Position numbers and translations under genes: made by a program. The notes under the pieces were generated by a model, which ran no database searches, was not told the DNA's origin, and saw only the letters and a list, made by a program, of their open reading frames with translations. 64,000 bases of DNA. Origin: Ruegeria denitrificans. GTDB taxonomy: Bacteria; Pseudomonadota; Alphaproteobacteria; Rhodobacterales; Rhodobacteraceae. The stretch spans positions 62,001 to 126,000 of the forward strand of contig NZ_CYUD01000006.1 of the NCBI RefSeq assembly GCF_001458295.1, read 5' to 3'. Shown piece by piece: positions 54,133 through 62,861 of the stretch; position 1 is the first letter of the stretch, and each line of letters opens with the position of its first letter.

Positions 54133-54534
54133 CTATTTCAGTTTCTCTGCGGCGACAGAAAAGAAGCCCGTCGCCTTATCGAATTCTTGGATGCGCCAAC
54201 CATGGTTTGCGCGCTGCGCGGGCAACCAAGGATCAGCAGCGCCATATCCTTGTCCGGGAACACCATTGACTACGATCACATCTACCCAACCATCGAACTC
54301 CGAAACTGCACGCTCAACGTGGTTTGCGCGCTTTTTGTGTCCGGGTTGGTTTTCCCAATCAGTTGAGCCAGGCGTCCCCCGTGTCCAAAGATCAAGACGC
54401 GGAGGTACAGGGGTCCATTGAACTTCGGATTTCCAGAGTGTGATGCAGACTCCATCATCTTTCTCGGCACTCCAATCCTGACGTGGATTTGGAACTTCGT
54501 ACCCAAGTGAATTGAAGGCTTCTACATATTGCAT
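54133..54534 (-). CDS. Unknown protein between sucC and sucD
   Basis: 133 residues, no family recognised. Rich in tryptophan and glycine: [20 protein letters not shown], then [14 protein letters not shown] and [20 protein letters not shown], ending in a short helix. There is no signal peptide. I use ATG 54534, preceded by GGGGG; the longer open frame runs back through a hairpin region and is unlikely. Only 13 bases separate it from sucD, so it is part of the operon. The base composition is more A/T-rich than sucC and sucD. Confidence 0.75.
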   Translation of the reverse strand: MQYVEAFNSLGYEVPNPRQDWSAEKDDGVCITLWKSEVQWTPVPPRLDLWTRGTPGSTDWENQPGHKKRANHVERAVSEFDGWVDVIVVNGVPGQGYGAADPWLPAQRANHGWRIQEFDKATGFFSVAAEKLK

Positions 54535-54567
54535 CACATACCCCCGGGGCTCCGCCCGTTCGTGCCT

Positions 54568-54608
54568 CAAACGCACCGCTGGAGCGTTTGCCGGGGCAAA
54601 AGCCCCGG
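54568..54608 (-). promoter_or_regulatory. Two tandem hairpins in the sucC-downstream gap
   Basis: Just after the sucC stop, CCGGGGC-N4-GCCCCGG (54591-54608, perfect 7-base stem) is followed by CAAACGC-N9-GCGTTTG (54568-54590, perfect 7-base stem), back to back. No T-run follows. They may mark an RNA processing or partial termination point that sets sucC apart from the rest of the operon. Confidence 0.6.
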
Positions 54609-54616
54609 ATTGGCCC

Positions 54617-55810
54617 TCACCCCTTAACCGCCTTCACGATCTTCTCGGCACCGTCTTTCAGGTTATCCGCCGCGATCACGTCCAGGCCAGAGGTGTTGAT
54701 GATCTCTTTGCCTTTCTCGACATTCGTGCCTTCCAGACGCACGACCAGCGGCACTTTCAAACCGACCTCTTTCACCGCGGCCACAACACCCTCAGCAATC
54801 ACATCACAGCGCATGATGCCACCGAAGATGTTGACCAGAATGCCTTTGACCTGCGGGTCCGAGGTGATGATCTTGAACGCCTCGGTCACCTTCTCTTTGG
54901 TCGCACCGCCACCTACGTCGAGGAAGTTGGCAGGCTCGGCCCCGTAGAGTTTGATGATGTCCATCGTCGCCATCGCCAGACCGGCACCGTTGACCATGCA
55001 CCCGATCTCACCATCCAGCGCGATGTAGTTCAGGTCGTATTTCGAGGCTTCCAGTTCCTTGGGGTCTTCCTCGGTCGTGTCGCGCAGTTCGGCGATGTCG
55101 GGGTGGCGGTAGACCGCGTTGCCGTCAAAGCCGACCTTGGAGTCCAGCACTTTCAGGTCGCCGCTGTCGGACACGATCAGCGGGTTGATTTCCAGCATCT
55201 CCATGTCCTTCTCGACGAAGGCGGCGTACAGCTGGCTCATCAATTTGACGCATTGCTTGACCTGCGCGCCCTGCAGACCCAGCGAGAACGCGATGCGGCG
55301 GCCGTGGTAAGGCTGATAACCGGTCGCCGGGTCAACCGAGAAGGACAGGATTTTTTCGGGCGTGGCAGCGGCCACTTCTTCGATGTCCATGCCACCTTCG
55401 GTCGAACAGACGAAGGAAATGCGGCTGGTCTGGCGATCCACCAGCAGGGCCAGGTACAGTTCACGCTCGATGCCGGAACCGGCTTCGATATAGATGCGGT
55501 TAACCTGTTTGCCCGCCGGGCCGGTCTGATGCGTAACCAGCGTGCGGCCCAGCATCTTTTTCGCTTCTTCGGCGGCTTCTTCCACCGATTTGGTCAGACG
55601 GACGCCACCTTTTTCACCGGCGTCGGTCTCTTTGAAAGAACCCTTGCCACGGCCGCCCGCGTGGATTTGCGCTTTGACAACCCAAAGCGGACCGTCCAGT
55701 TCGCCAGCTGCGGTTTTGGCTTCCTCGGCGCGCAAAACCGCGCGACCTTCGGAGACCGGAGCGCCATAGCTGCGAAGAAGAGCTTTGGCCTGATATTCGT
55801 GAATGTTCAT
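54617..55810 (-). CDS. sucC: Succinate-CoA ligase [ADP-forming] beta subunit
   Basis: 397 residues with an N-terminal ATP-grasp fold ([49 protein letters not shown]) and a C-terminal CoA-ligase domain ([31 protein letters not shown]). It forms succinate, ATP and CoA with SucD. I use ATG 55810; two residues could precede it. It is the first gene of the suc series, and the paired palindromes at 55919-55949 lie 109 bases upstream. Confidence 0.97.
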   Translation of the reverse strand: MNIHEYQAKALLRSYGAPVSEGRAVLRAEEAKTAAGELDGPLWVVKAQIHAGGRGKGSFKETDAGEKGGVRLTKSVEEAAEEAKKMLGRTLVTHQTGPAGKQVNRIYIEAGSGIERELYLALLVDRQTSRISFVCSTEGGMDIEEVAAATPEKILSFSVDPATGYQPYHGRRIAFSLGLQGAQVKQCVKLMSQLYAAFVEKDMEMLEINPLIVSDSGDLKVLDSKVGFDGNAVYRHPDIAELRDTTEEDPKELEASKYDLNYIALDGEIGCMVNGAGLAMATMDIIKLYGAEPANFLDVGGGATKEKVTEAFKIITSDPQVKGILVNIFGGIMRCDVIAEGVVAAVKEVGLKVPLVVRLEGTNVEKGKEIINTSGLDVIAADNLKDGAEKIVKAVKG

Positions 55811-55918
55811 CAACACTGTCCCGTCTGACTACGATTAACCCGTTATAGAGGGCTGTAGAGCGCAAATAAAAAGGCTTTTTTGACGACAAAGAGCTTTTTA
55901 GTGAAGATTTTTGTCATT

Positions 55919-55949
55919 TGTGATCACAGTTTTTTGGGGTGTGATCACA
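55919..55949. promoter_or_regulatory. Paired TGTGATCACA palindromes upstream of sucC
   Basis: Two identical perfect palindromes TGTGATCACA (55919-55928 and 55940-55949), 21 bases apart start to start, so on the same face of the DNA. The near copy is 109 bases from the sucC ATG. The same pair spacing recurs before sdhC. A possible -10 (TATAAC on the minus strand, 55847-55842) lies closer to the gene with no convincing -35. The rest of the 320-base gap holds A/T-rich sequence and the mdh terminator. Confidence 0.7.
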
Positions 55950-56081
55950 ATTCATCCTCGGGCGGTTACTTGATTCGAATCTGAAACCAAACTTGCCAAA
56001 AACACATTCAAAAACAAAAATTAAAACGTTTGCGCCAACATTTTCGGTAGCACCATTCGGACTTGGGCAAACGGGCAAAAG

Positions 56082-56110
56082 AAAAGCCGGACCTGAAAAG
56101 GACCGGCTTT
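56082..56110 (-). terminator. Intrinsic terminator after mdh
   Basis: On the minus strand, AAAGCCGG and CCGGCTTT pair, with a further CC/GG pair inside and a T-T mismatch, around a short T-rich loop; TTCTTTT follows. It begins 20 bases after the mdh stop, so mdh and sucC are separate transcripts. Confidence 0.88.
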
Positions 56111-56130
56111 CAGAATTCTCACAGAAGGGA

Positions 56131-57138
<1,008 letters not shown>

Positions 57139-57254
57139 CTAAATGGGTTTCGCGCAAGGGCCCTTGGGCGCGGCATGCAACCGCATACCATTTGCGCAGT
57201 GGCAGGTGATTGCGCTAAACGGCCTTTTAGACAGGCCTATTTGCAGGATGCCGC

Positions 57255-58010
57255 ATGTTCGAGCTGAATTTGATGTTTTTTGCCGTGGCGATCCCTGCGG
57301 TGGTCTTTGCCGGTATCTCGAAGGGCGGGTTCGGGTCCGGCGTGGCCTTTGCATCCTCGTCGATTCTGGCCTTGATACTCGAGCCGGGGCAGGCGCTTGC
57401 GCTGATGTTGCCGATCCTGATGGTGATCGATGTGGCCACCCTTGGGCCCTATTGGAAACGCTGGAGCTGGCCGGATTCGCGCCTGTTGATGTTGGGGGCC
57501 GTGCCGGGTGTAGCGCTGGGCGCATGGTTGTACCGCGTCACGAATGACGATCTGCTGCGATTGCTGATCGGCGGAATTTCCGTCGGATTTGTGATCTGGC
57601 ATTTCTCGCAGACCAAAGGTTGGGTGCGCGGCTTTGCCAATCGCCTGCCGCCACCTGCCGGGCTGTTTGCGGGTCTGATTGCCGGGTTCACCAGTTTCGT
57701 CAGTCATGCCGGGGGGCCTCCGGCAGCCGTTTACCTGCTGTCGCAGCGTCTGACGAAGACTCAGTTTCAGGCCTCGACCGTACTGGTCTTCTGGGTCATC
57801 AATATCGCGAAATTCGTGCCCTATGCTTATCTGGGGCTGTTCACCTGGCACACCGCATTGGCTGATCTGCTATTAACGCCCTTTGCAATTCTGGGCGCTT
57901 GGCTGGGCGTTCGGGCACATTTTATGCTGTCCGAACGCCTGTTTTTTGGCATTGCATATGTGCTGCTGATCTTGACGGGCAGCAAGCTGATTTGGGACGC
58001 GCTGGCCTAG
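57255..58010 (+). CDS. TauE/SafE family anion exporter
   Basis: A 251-residue membrane protein with about eight hydrophobic segments of the TauE/SafE family, which moves sulfite, sulfoacetate or similar anions. ISKGGFGSGVAFASSSILAL near the N-terminus and GFTSFVSHAGGPPAAVYLL in the middle are the two halves' signature loops. Roseobacters use such exporters in taurine and other organosulfur breakdown, but no organosulfur gene is adjacent. The 3' end overlaps the next gene on the other strand by 4 bases. Confidence 0.9.
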   Translation: MFELNLMFFAVAIPAVVFAGISKGGFGSGVAFASSSILALILEPGQALALMLPILMVIDVATLGPYWKRWSWPDSRLLMLGAVPGVALGAWLYRVTNDDLLRLLIGGISVGFVIWHFSQTKGWVRGFANRLPPPAGLFAGLIAGFTSFVSHAGGPPAAVYLLSQRLTKTQFQASTVLVFWVINIAKFVPYAYLGLFTWHTALADLLLTPFAILGAWLGVRAHFMLSERLFFGIAYVLLILTGSKLIWDALA

Positions 58011-58306
58011 GCGTTGGGCGGCAGCGCCTCGGCCATATTTTCATAAGCCTGGCCCGAAGCGACAAGACACGTCATCCCGTCCGGCAATGTTACAGTGATT
58101 GTCCAGCTGCCGCTCTGGTCCGAGGCATAGACCTCCATCACCGCCCCTTGACGCGCAATGCCGATACCGCGGCGCGTTTCGCCGTAAGTTTCGGTCAGTC
58201 GTTTCACTATATCCTCACGCGGGGCACAGGTGCGGGCCTGAACCTGTTGCGCGGCCAGTGCCATGATCCCGAGGCACATGGTCATCCTAAAAAACGTCGC
58301 TTTCAT
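58007..58306 (-). CDS. Small exported protein of unknown function
   Basis: 99 residues with a signal peptide (FFRMTMCLGIMALAAQQVQA) and a mature part of ~75 residues with two cysteines (RTCAPREDIVKRL and GMTCLVASGQAYENM) that may form a disulfide. I recognise the shape as a common small periplasmic protein of Rhodobacterales but cannot name a family. It is convergent with the TauE gene (4-base overlap) and divergent from the lyase gene. Confidence 0.8.
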   Translation of the reverse strand: MKATFFRMTMCLGIMALAAQQVQARTCAPREDIVKRLTETYGETRRGIGIARQGAVMEVYASDQSGSWTITVTLPDGMTCLVASGQAYENMAEALPPNA

Positions 58307-58475
58307 CAGTCACCCCTTTCGATTCCATCTGTTGTCAGGGTGCGTCTGGTGAGCAGAAATCCGGTTAAAGCTCCGCACGTTGCGTCGCAAATGCTGCAGC
58401 GCGGCGATTTTGTTCTTGAACTTTCCGGCAAAAAATGCCCCATTCCGCGCAACATTCTTTCAAAGGGAGAGGCCA

Positions 58476-59333
58476 ATGGACCCCCGTCAGCGCCCCTATC
58501 GTTCCGTTCTCTATATCCCTGGCTCGCGCGACCGGGCGCTGGACAAAGCCCGCACATTGCCGGTGGATGCGATCATCTTTGACCTAGAGGACGCGGTTGC
58601 CGCCGATGAAAAGGCCAATGCGCGGGAAACGCTCAAGGCAGCGCTGGCTGAGGGCGGCTATGGCGAGCGGGTCAAGATCGTGCGCATCAACGGTTTGGAT
58701 ACCGAATGGGGTCGCGCCGATGCCGAGGCTGTGCGCGAGATGAACGCGGATGCAGTGCTATTGCCCAAAGTAGGCTCGGCGGCCGACGTGGACGCGCTGG
58801 CCGCCATCACTGGCGATATGCCGATCTGGGCAATGATGGAAACGCCGCAGGGGATGTTGAACGCCGCCGGGATCGCGGCGCATCCGTTGATGGCGGGCTT
58901 TGTCATGGGCACTAACGATCTGGCCAAAGACCTGCAGACCCGATTCCGCCCGGACCGCCTGCCGTTGATGACCTCGCTGGGCCTGTGTTTGCTGGCCGCC
59001 AAAGCCGAAGGGCTGATCATTGTGGATGGTGTCTATAACGCGTTCAAGGATGAGGACGGTCTGGCGGCAGAATGCGAACAGGGCCGCGACATGGGTTTTG
59101 ATGGCAAGACGCTGATCCACCCGGCGCAGGTCAACATCACCAATGCGGCCTTTGCGCCATCGGATGCCGAGATAGATCTGGCCCGCCGCCAGATCGCGGC
59201 GTTTGAAGAGACCGAGGCGCAGGGGCAGGGGGTTGCTGTTGTGGATGGGAAGATTGTTGAAAACCTGCATGTTGTAACAGCCCGCGAAATTCTGGCAAAA
59301 GCCGAGGTAATTTTAGCATTGCAAGCGGGGTAA
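58476..59333 (+). CDS. mcl2: CoA ester lyase, Mcl2-like ((3S)-malyl-CoA thioesterase type)
   Basis: 285 residues of the HpcH/HpaI-CitE fold. Blocks seen: RSVLYIPGSRDRALDKA, IIFDLEDAVAADEKANAR, VGTNDLAKDLQ-type GTNDLAKDL, and DGKTLIHPAQV. Length and sequence fit Mcl2, which in Rhodobacter sphaeroides hydrolyses malyl-CoA in the ethylmalonyl-CoA pathway, rather than the ~318-residue Mcl1 lyase. The presence of mch 780 bases downstream supports this. GGGAGAGG lies before the ATG at 58476. A lyase acting on citramalyl-CoA remains possible. Confidence 0.85.
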   Translation: MDPRQRPYRSVLYIPGSRDRALDKARTLPVDAIIFDLEDAVAADEKANARETLKAALAEGGYGERVKIVRINGLDTEWGRADAEAVREMNADAVLLPKVGSAADVDALAAITGDMPIWAMMETPQGMLNAAGIAAHPLMAGFVMGTNDLAKDLQTRFRPDRLPLMTSLGLCLLAAKAEGLIIVDGVYNAFKDEDGLAAECEQGRDMGFDGKTLIHPAQVNITNAAFAPSDAEIDLARRQIAAFEETEAQGQGVAVVDGKIVENLHVVTAREILAKAEVILALQAG

Positions 59334-59340
59334 GCCAGCT

Positions 59341-59895
59341 ATGGGCTTTGTTCTTCTGATCCTTGGTGTGGCACTATGGTGGGCCGCACATTTGTTCAAA
59401 CGTGTCATGCCAGCGCAGCGCGCGGCGATGGGTAACGCAGGCAAGGGCGCGGTCGCGCTGGCGTTGGTTGCGGCAATCCTGCTGATGATCTTCGGTTATC
59501 GCATGACCGATTTCATCTATGTCTGGGCACCGCCCAGTTTCATGATCCATATCAACAACCTGCTGGTGTTGATTGCGATTTATATGATGAGCCCCGCCGG
59601 CAAGAAGGGGCACCTGCTAAACAAGCTGCGTCACCCGATGCTGGGCGGCTTCAAGCTTTGGGCCTTTGCGCATCTTTTGGTGAATGGCGACCTGGCCTCG
59701 ATCATCCTGTTCGGCGGGCTGTTGGCTTGGGCCGTTGTCGAAGTCATCGTGATCAACAAATCCGAACCCGATTGGACGCCCGGCGAACCAGGCACCTATG
59801 GCAAGGACGCGATGTTTTTTGTCGCCTCGATCGTGTTGCTGGGTGTGATCGGCTATTTTCACGGGCTGGTTGGCCCGTCTCCGTTCCCCTCATAA
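59341..59895 (+). CDS. NnrU family membrane protein
   Basis: 184 residues with about five hydrophobic segments, matching NnrU, a membrane protein first linked to nitrite/nitric oxide reduction. The block LRHPMLGGFKLWAFAHLLVNGD is the family signature. No denitrification gene is nearby, and NnrU proteins are widespread outside denitrifiers, so the name does not give a role. It starts 7 bases after the lyase stop and lies within the lyase-mch operon. Confidence 0.88.
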   Translation: MGFVLLILGVALWWAAHLFKRVMPAQRAAMGNAGKGAVALALVAAILLMIFGYRMTDFIYVWAPPSFMIHINNLLVLIAIYMMSPAGKKGHLLNKLRHPMLGGFKLWAFAHLLVNGDLASIILFGGLLAWAVVEVIVINKSEPDWTPGEPGTYGKDAMFFVASIVLLGVIGYFHGLVGPSPFPS

Positions 59896-59907
59896 GGAAG
59901 TGACATC

Positions 59908-60114
59908 ATGGCAAAACTCTATCGCCTGCTTACCGAGGAAGACACCGCTGCCTTCTGTCACAAAGTGTCAGACGCGCTGGCAAAAGGGTGGGAGCTGTAT
60001 GGCGACCCGTCCTACGCCTATGACGAAAACAGCCGCATGATGCGCTGCGCGCAGGCTGTGACCAAAGAGGTCGAGGCCGATTATTCGCCGGACATGAAAC
60101 TGGGACAGCAGTAA
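59908..60114 (+). CDS. DUF1737 protein
   Basis: 68 residues of the DUF1737 type: KLYRLLTEEDTAAFCHKVSD, then KGWELYGDPSYAYDEN and MMRCAQAVTKEV. The function is unknown; similar small proteins are found beside enzymes in many bacteria. AAGGAAG precedes the ATG. The stop overlaps the mch start by one base, so it is coupled to mch. Confidence 0.88.
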   Translation: MAKLYRLLTEEDTAAFCHKVSDALAKGWELYGDPSYAYDENSRMMRCAQAVTKEVEADYSPDMKLGQQ

Positions 60115-61142
60115 TGGTAAAGACAAACCCGGGCCGCTTTTTCGAGGACTATTCTGTCGGGCAAGTGCTGCCCCACGCGGTACCGCGCACTGTGACAGAA
60201 GGTGAACGCGGCCTCTATCATGCGCTCTATCCTGCACGCCATGCACTCTATTCCTCGGATGAGTTCGCACGTGCCTGCGGATTGCAGGAAAGCCCCATTG
60301 ATGATCTGGCTGCGTTTCATGTGGTTTTTGGAAAAACCGTCCCGGATATCTCGCTGAATGCTGTGGCCAACCTAGGCTATGCCGAGGGGCGTTGGCTGCT
60401 TCCGGTTTATGCGAGCGACACGCTGCGCTCGGTGTCTGAGGTGATCGGGGTCAAACAGAACTCGAATGGTAAAACCGGTGTGGTCTGGGTGCGGACACGC
60501 GGCCTGAACCAGTTGGACGAAGTGGTCATGGAGTATGTCCGCTGGGTCATGGTGCGAAAAGCAAACCCAGATGCGCCTGCACCTGAGACGGTGGTACCAG
60601 AGTTAAAAAAGGTGCTGGAGCCCAGTGATTTGGCGATCCCCGAGGGGCTGGACTTTTCGAATTACGACTTCGGGCTTGCGGGCGAGCCACATCGCTGGGG
60701 CGATTACGAGATCGGCGAAACCATTGACCATGTCGATGGTGTGACGGTGGAGGAGGCCGAGCATATGCTGGCCACCCGTCTTTGGCAGAACACAGCCAAG
60801 GTGCATTTCGACCTGACCTTCCGGCCCGATGGTCGTTTGATTTATGGTGGCCACGTGATTTCGATGGCGCGGACATTGTCGTTCAACGGCCTGGCCAATG
60901 CGCAGATGATTGTCGGTCTGAACGGCGGTGCCCATGCCAACCCCTGCTTCGCAGGGGACACAATCAAGGCCTGGTCCGAGGTTCTGGACAAGGCCGAAAC
61001 GGGTGTTCCCGGCGTGGGCGCCATCCGTCTGCGGCTGGTTGCGACAAAGGGTGGCGAGCCGTTTGCGTTGAAAAACGAAGACGGTCGGTATCAGCCGAAC
61101 GTCTTGTTGGACCTTGATTATTGGGCGCTGATGCCAATCTGA
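60114..61142 (+). CDS. mch: Mesaconyl-CoA hydratase
   Basis: 342 residues, a double hot-dog-fold MaoC-type hydratase of the mesaconyl-CoA (beta-methylmalyl-CoA dehydratase) group. It interconverts mesaconyl-CoA and beta-methylmalyl-CoA in the ethylmalonyl-CoA pathway, which Rhodobacterales use for acetate assimilation. NPGRFFEDYSVGQVLPHAVPR and RALYHALYPARHALYSS-like segments open the protein; the second repeat contains TKVHFDLT-like AKVHFDLTFRPDG and YGGHVISMARTLSFNGL. Together with the Mcl2-like lyase three genes upstream this marks the pathway. Confidence 0.93.
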   Translation: MVKTNPGRFFEDYSVGQVLPHAVPRTVTEGERGLYHALYPARHALYSSDEFARACGLQESPIDDLAAFHVVFGKTVPDISLNAVANLGYAEGRWLLPVYASDTLRSVSEVIGVKQNSNGKTGVVWVRTRGLNQLDEVVMEYVRWVMVRKANPDAPAPETVVPELKKVLEPSDLAIPEGLDFSNYDFGLAGEPHRWGDYEIGETIDHVDGVTVEEAEHMLATRLWQNTAKVHFDLTFRPDGRLIYGGHVISMARTLSFNGLANAQMIVGLNGGAHANPCFAGDTIKAWSEVLDKAETGVPGVGAIRLRLVATKGGEPFALKNEDGRYQPNVLLDLDYWALMPI

Positions 61143-61196
61143 CCACGCCCACATTCATTTGATCGCAGCCTGCGTTTATCATGCTAGGCTGCGATC

Positions 61197-61865
61197 ATGG
61201 TCCTGCTTCGCTCACTCGCTGCCTGCCTGTTTCTGACACCGCCTGTCTTGGCGTGCGATCTGGCGCTGGCATTGGCCGTGGATGTATCCGGTTCGGTCGA
61301 TACGGCGGAATACCGAATTCAGATGGATGGGCTGGCCGCCGGGCTGCGCGACCCCTTGGTGTCCGAGGCACTGGTGCGGGGGCAGGCGCAGTTGATGCTT
61401 GTGCAATGGACCGGGTCATCACGCCAAAAGGTGACGATTCCCTGGACCCGGATCGACAGCTTCGACACCCTTGAAAAGTTTGCCGATCAGGTTGGCGACG
61501 ACCCAAGGGTCTGGCGCAACTTCTCAACCGCAATCGGTGAAGCACTTGAGATGACCATGGCCAGCTTCGACGCGGTAGAAGATTGCAAACGGCACCTGAT
61601 CGACATTTCCGGCGATGGCGTTTCGAACGAAGGGGTCGAGCCGTCCGAGACGCACAGGGCGTTACGGACGCGTGGGGTGACAGTGAACGCCATTGCCATC
61701 GAGGAAAGCGAACCTGACCTGACTGCTTATTTCTTTGAAAATGTCATTGTCGGAGAGGGCGCCTTTGTGGTGTCGGCAGCGGGTTTTGCCGATTACCCCG
61801 AACGGATCAGAAAAAAGCTGTTGCGCGAAGTAACGCAGCAATCTGCGGCCTTGGAACGGCAGTAG
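61197..61865 (+). CDS. DUF1194 exported von Willebrand factor A-like protein
   Basis: 222 residues with a signal peptide (AACLFLTPPVLA) and a VWA-like fold whose metal-binding site DVSGSVD (about residue 29) opens the mature protein; ISGDGVSNEGV is the second site, T/Ser in between. The DUF1194 family is periplasmic and uncharacterised. It stands 54 bases after mch and just before the sdh promoter region; its function is not linked to either. Confidence 0.9.
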   Translation: MVLLRSLAACLFLTPPVLACDLALALAVDVSGSVDTAEYRIQMDGLAAGLRDPLVSEALVRGQAQLMLVQWTGSSRQKVTIPWTRIDSFDTLEKFADQVGDDPRVWRNFSTAIGEALEMTMASFDAVEDCKRHLIDISGDGVSNEGVEPSETHRALRTRGVTVNAIAIEESEPDLTAYFFENVIVGEGAFVVSAAGFADYPERIRKKLLREVTQQSAALERQ

Positions 61866-61871
61866 CAGATT

Positions 61872-61881
61872 CGTGATCACA
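61872..61881. promoter_or_regulatory. Third GTGATCAC-type palindrome upstream of sdhC
   Basis: CGTGATCACA, matching the operator pair downstream except for its first base. It lies 57 bases upstream of the first copy of the pair and only 6 bases after the DUF1194 stop. Confidence 0.55.
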
Positions 61882-61928
61882 ACCCTTGCGCCCTGAAAAC
61901 GCTAACATTCAAGGGAGTGAACGATTTT

Positions 61929-61959
61929 TGTGATCACAGTAATATTTTGCGTGATCACA
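61929..61959. promoter_or_regulatory. Paired TGTGATCACA-type palindromes upstream of sdhC
   Basis: TGTGATCACA at 61929-61938 and CGTGATCACA at 61950-61959, 21 bases apart start to start, the same spacing as upstream of sucC. The near copy ends 113 bases before the sdhC ATG, against 109 at sucC. The flanks are A/T-rich at both operons, giving a fuller consensus TTGTGATCACAA. A half-site AACGCTAACA (61898-61907), like LacI-family operators, lies between the third copy and this pair. Confidence 0.7.
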
Positions 61960-62072
61960 AATTGCAGAAATCTACATTTTTGCACCTATTTTGCCCATTT
62001 TTGCGCATGCAGCACGTGACAGAAGAGCAAAATCCGGTAAAACCACCGGTAGCCAACGAAAGAGGAGCCGAC

Positions 62073-62456
62073 ATGGCCGATGTCAATCGGGGCAACCGCC
62101 CGCTCTCGCCACATATTATGATCTATCGTCCCCAGATGACGTCCCTGTCGTCGATCATGGTTCGTCTATCCGGGCTTGGGGTTTTCGCCGTTGCAATTCT
62201 GGTTGTCTGGTGGCTGCTGGCTGCTTCCAGCTCAGAGGCCGGGTTCGCCGGGATCGACGGATTTCTGCGCAGCTGGTTCGGAGATATTGTCCTGACCGCC
62301 GCGACATGGGGCCTGTGGTATCACACGCTGGGCCGTCTGCGTCACGTCTTTTGGGATTTCGGCTACTGCCTTGACGTTGAAGTCTCCGAAAAACTGGGTC
62401 TGGGCATGTTCGTCGGTGCGACCATCTTGACCATAATCACCGTGCTTGTGGTGTAA
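62073..62456 (+). CDS. sdhC: Succinate dehydrogenase cytochrome b556 subunit
   Basis: 127 residues, the larger membrane anchor of complex II. The conserved NRPLSPHIMIYRPQMTSLSSI segment precedes three membrane helices; the heme histidine is in YHTLGRLRHVFWDFG. I start at ATG 62073, preceded by AGAGGAG; the open frame continues upstream through the promoter region and is not coding. sdhD follows after 11 bases. Confidence 0.95.
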   Translation: MADVNRGNRPLSPHIMIYRPQMTSLSSIMVRLSGLGVFAVAILVVWWLLAASSSEAGFAGIDGFLRSWFGDIVLTAATWGLWYHTLGRLRHVFWDFGYCLDVEVSEKLGLGMFVGATILTIITVLVV

Positions 62457-62467
62457 GGAGACGGCAC

Positions 62468-62839
62468 ATGCGATATCTGACTGACCGTAAACGCGCGCAG
62501 GGTCTGGGCGCAGGGAAATCCGGCACACAAACGCATTGGCGCACAATGGTCCGGGCGATGATCCTGACCGTGCTGGTGCCGATCTTCATTTTCACCTTTG
62601 GTGCGGGCATCGGCGGAACCTACGAAGAGGTTCTGGCCTATTTCAGCCGCCCGTTCCCGGCAATTGTGACTGCCCTGACGTTGGTCGTGGGTATGCAGCA
62701 GCTGATGTATGAGGCGCAGGAAACCATCGAAGATTATGTGCATGGCGTGCTTGAGAAAGTCTCGCTCGTTGCGATGTGGGCCCTGGGCTACACGCTGATT
62801 GCGGCCGGGCTGTTCGCCTTGGTCAAGCTGGCCCTATGA
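62468..62839 (+). CDS. sdhD: Succinate dehydrogenase membrane anchor subunit
   Basis: 123 residues with three hydrophobic helices, the small anchor of complex II. RKRAQGLGAGKSGTQTHW at the start and GMQQLMYEAQETIEDYVHG in the middle match alphaproteobacterial SdhD; the latter holds a quinone-site tyrosine and aspartate region. It follows sdhC and precedes sdhA by 22 bases. Confidence 0.93.
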   Translation: MRYLTDRKRAQGLGAGKSGTQTHWRTMVRAMILTVLVPIFIFTFGAGIGGTYEEVLAYFSRPFPAIVTALTLVVGMQQLMYEAQETIEDYVHGVLEKVSLVAMWALGYTLIAAGLFALVKLAL

Positions 62840-62861
62840 TGCGCGGTAAGGAACAAGAACA

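Noticed and set aside
54512..55828. Open frame of 438 codons on the plus strand
   Set aside because: Antisense to sucC; no domain recognisable and it runs through the hairpin region.
61917..62072. Extended N-terminus of sdhC in the same frame
   Set aside because: It would translate through the palindromes; the ATG at 62073 has a strong ribosome site and matches SdhC starts.
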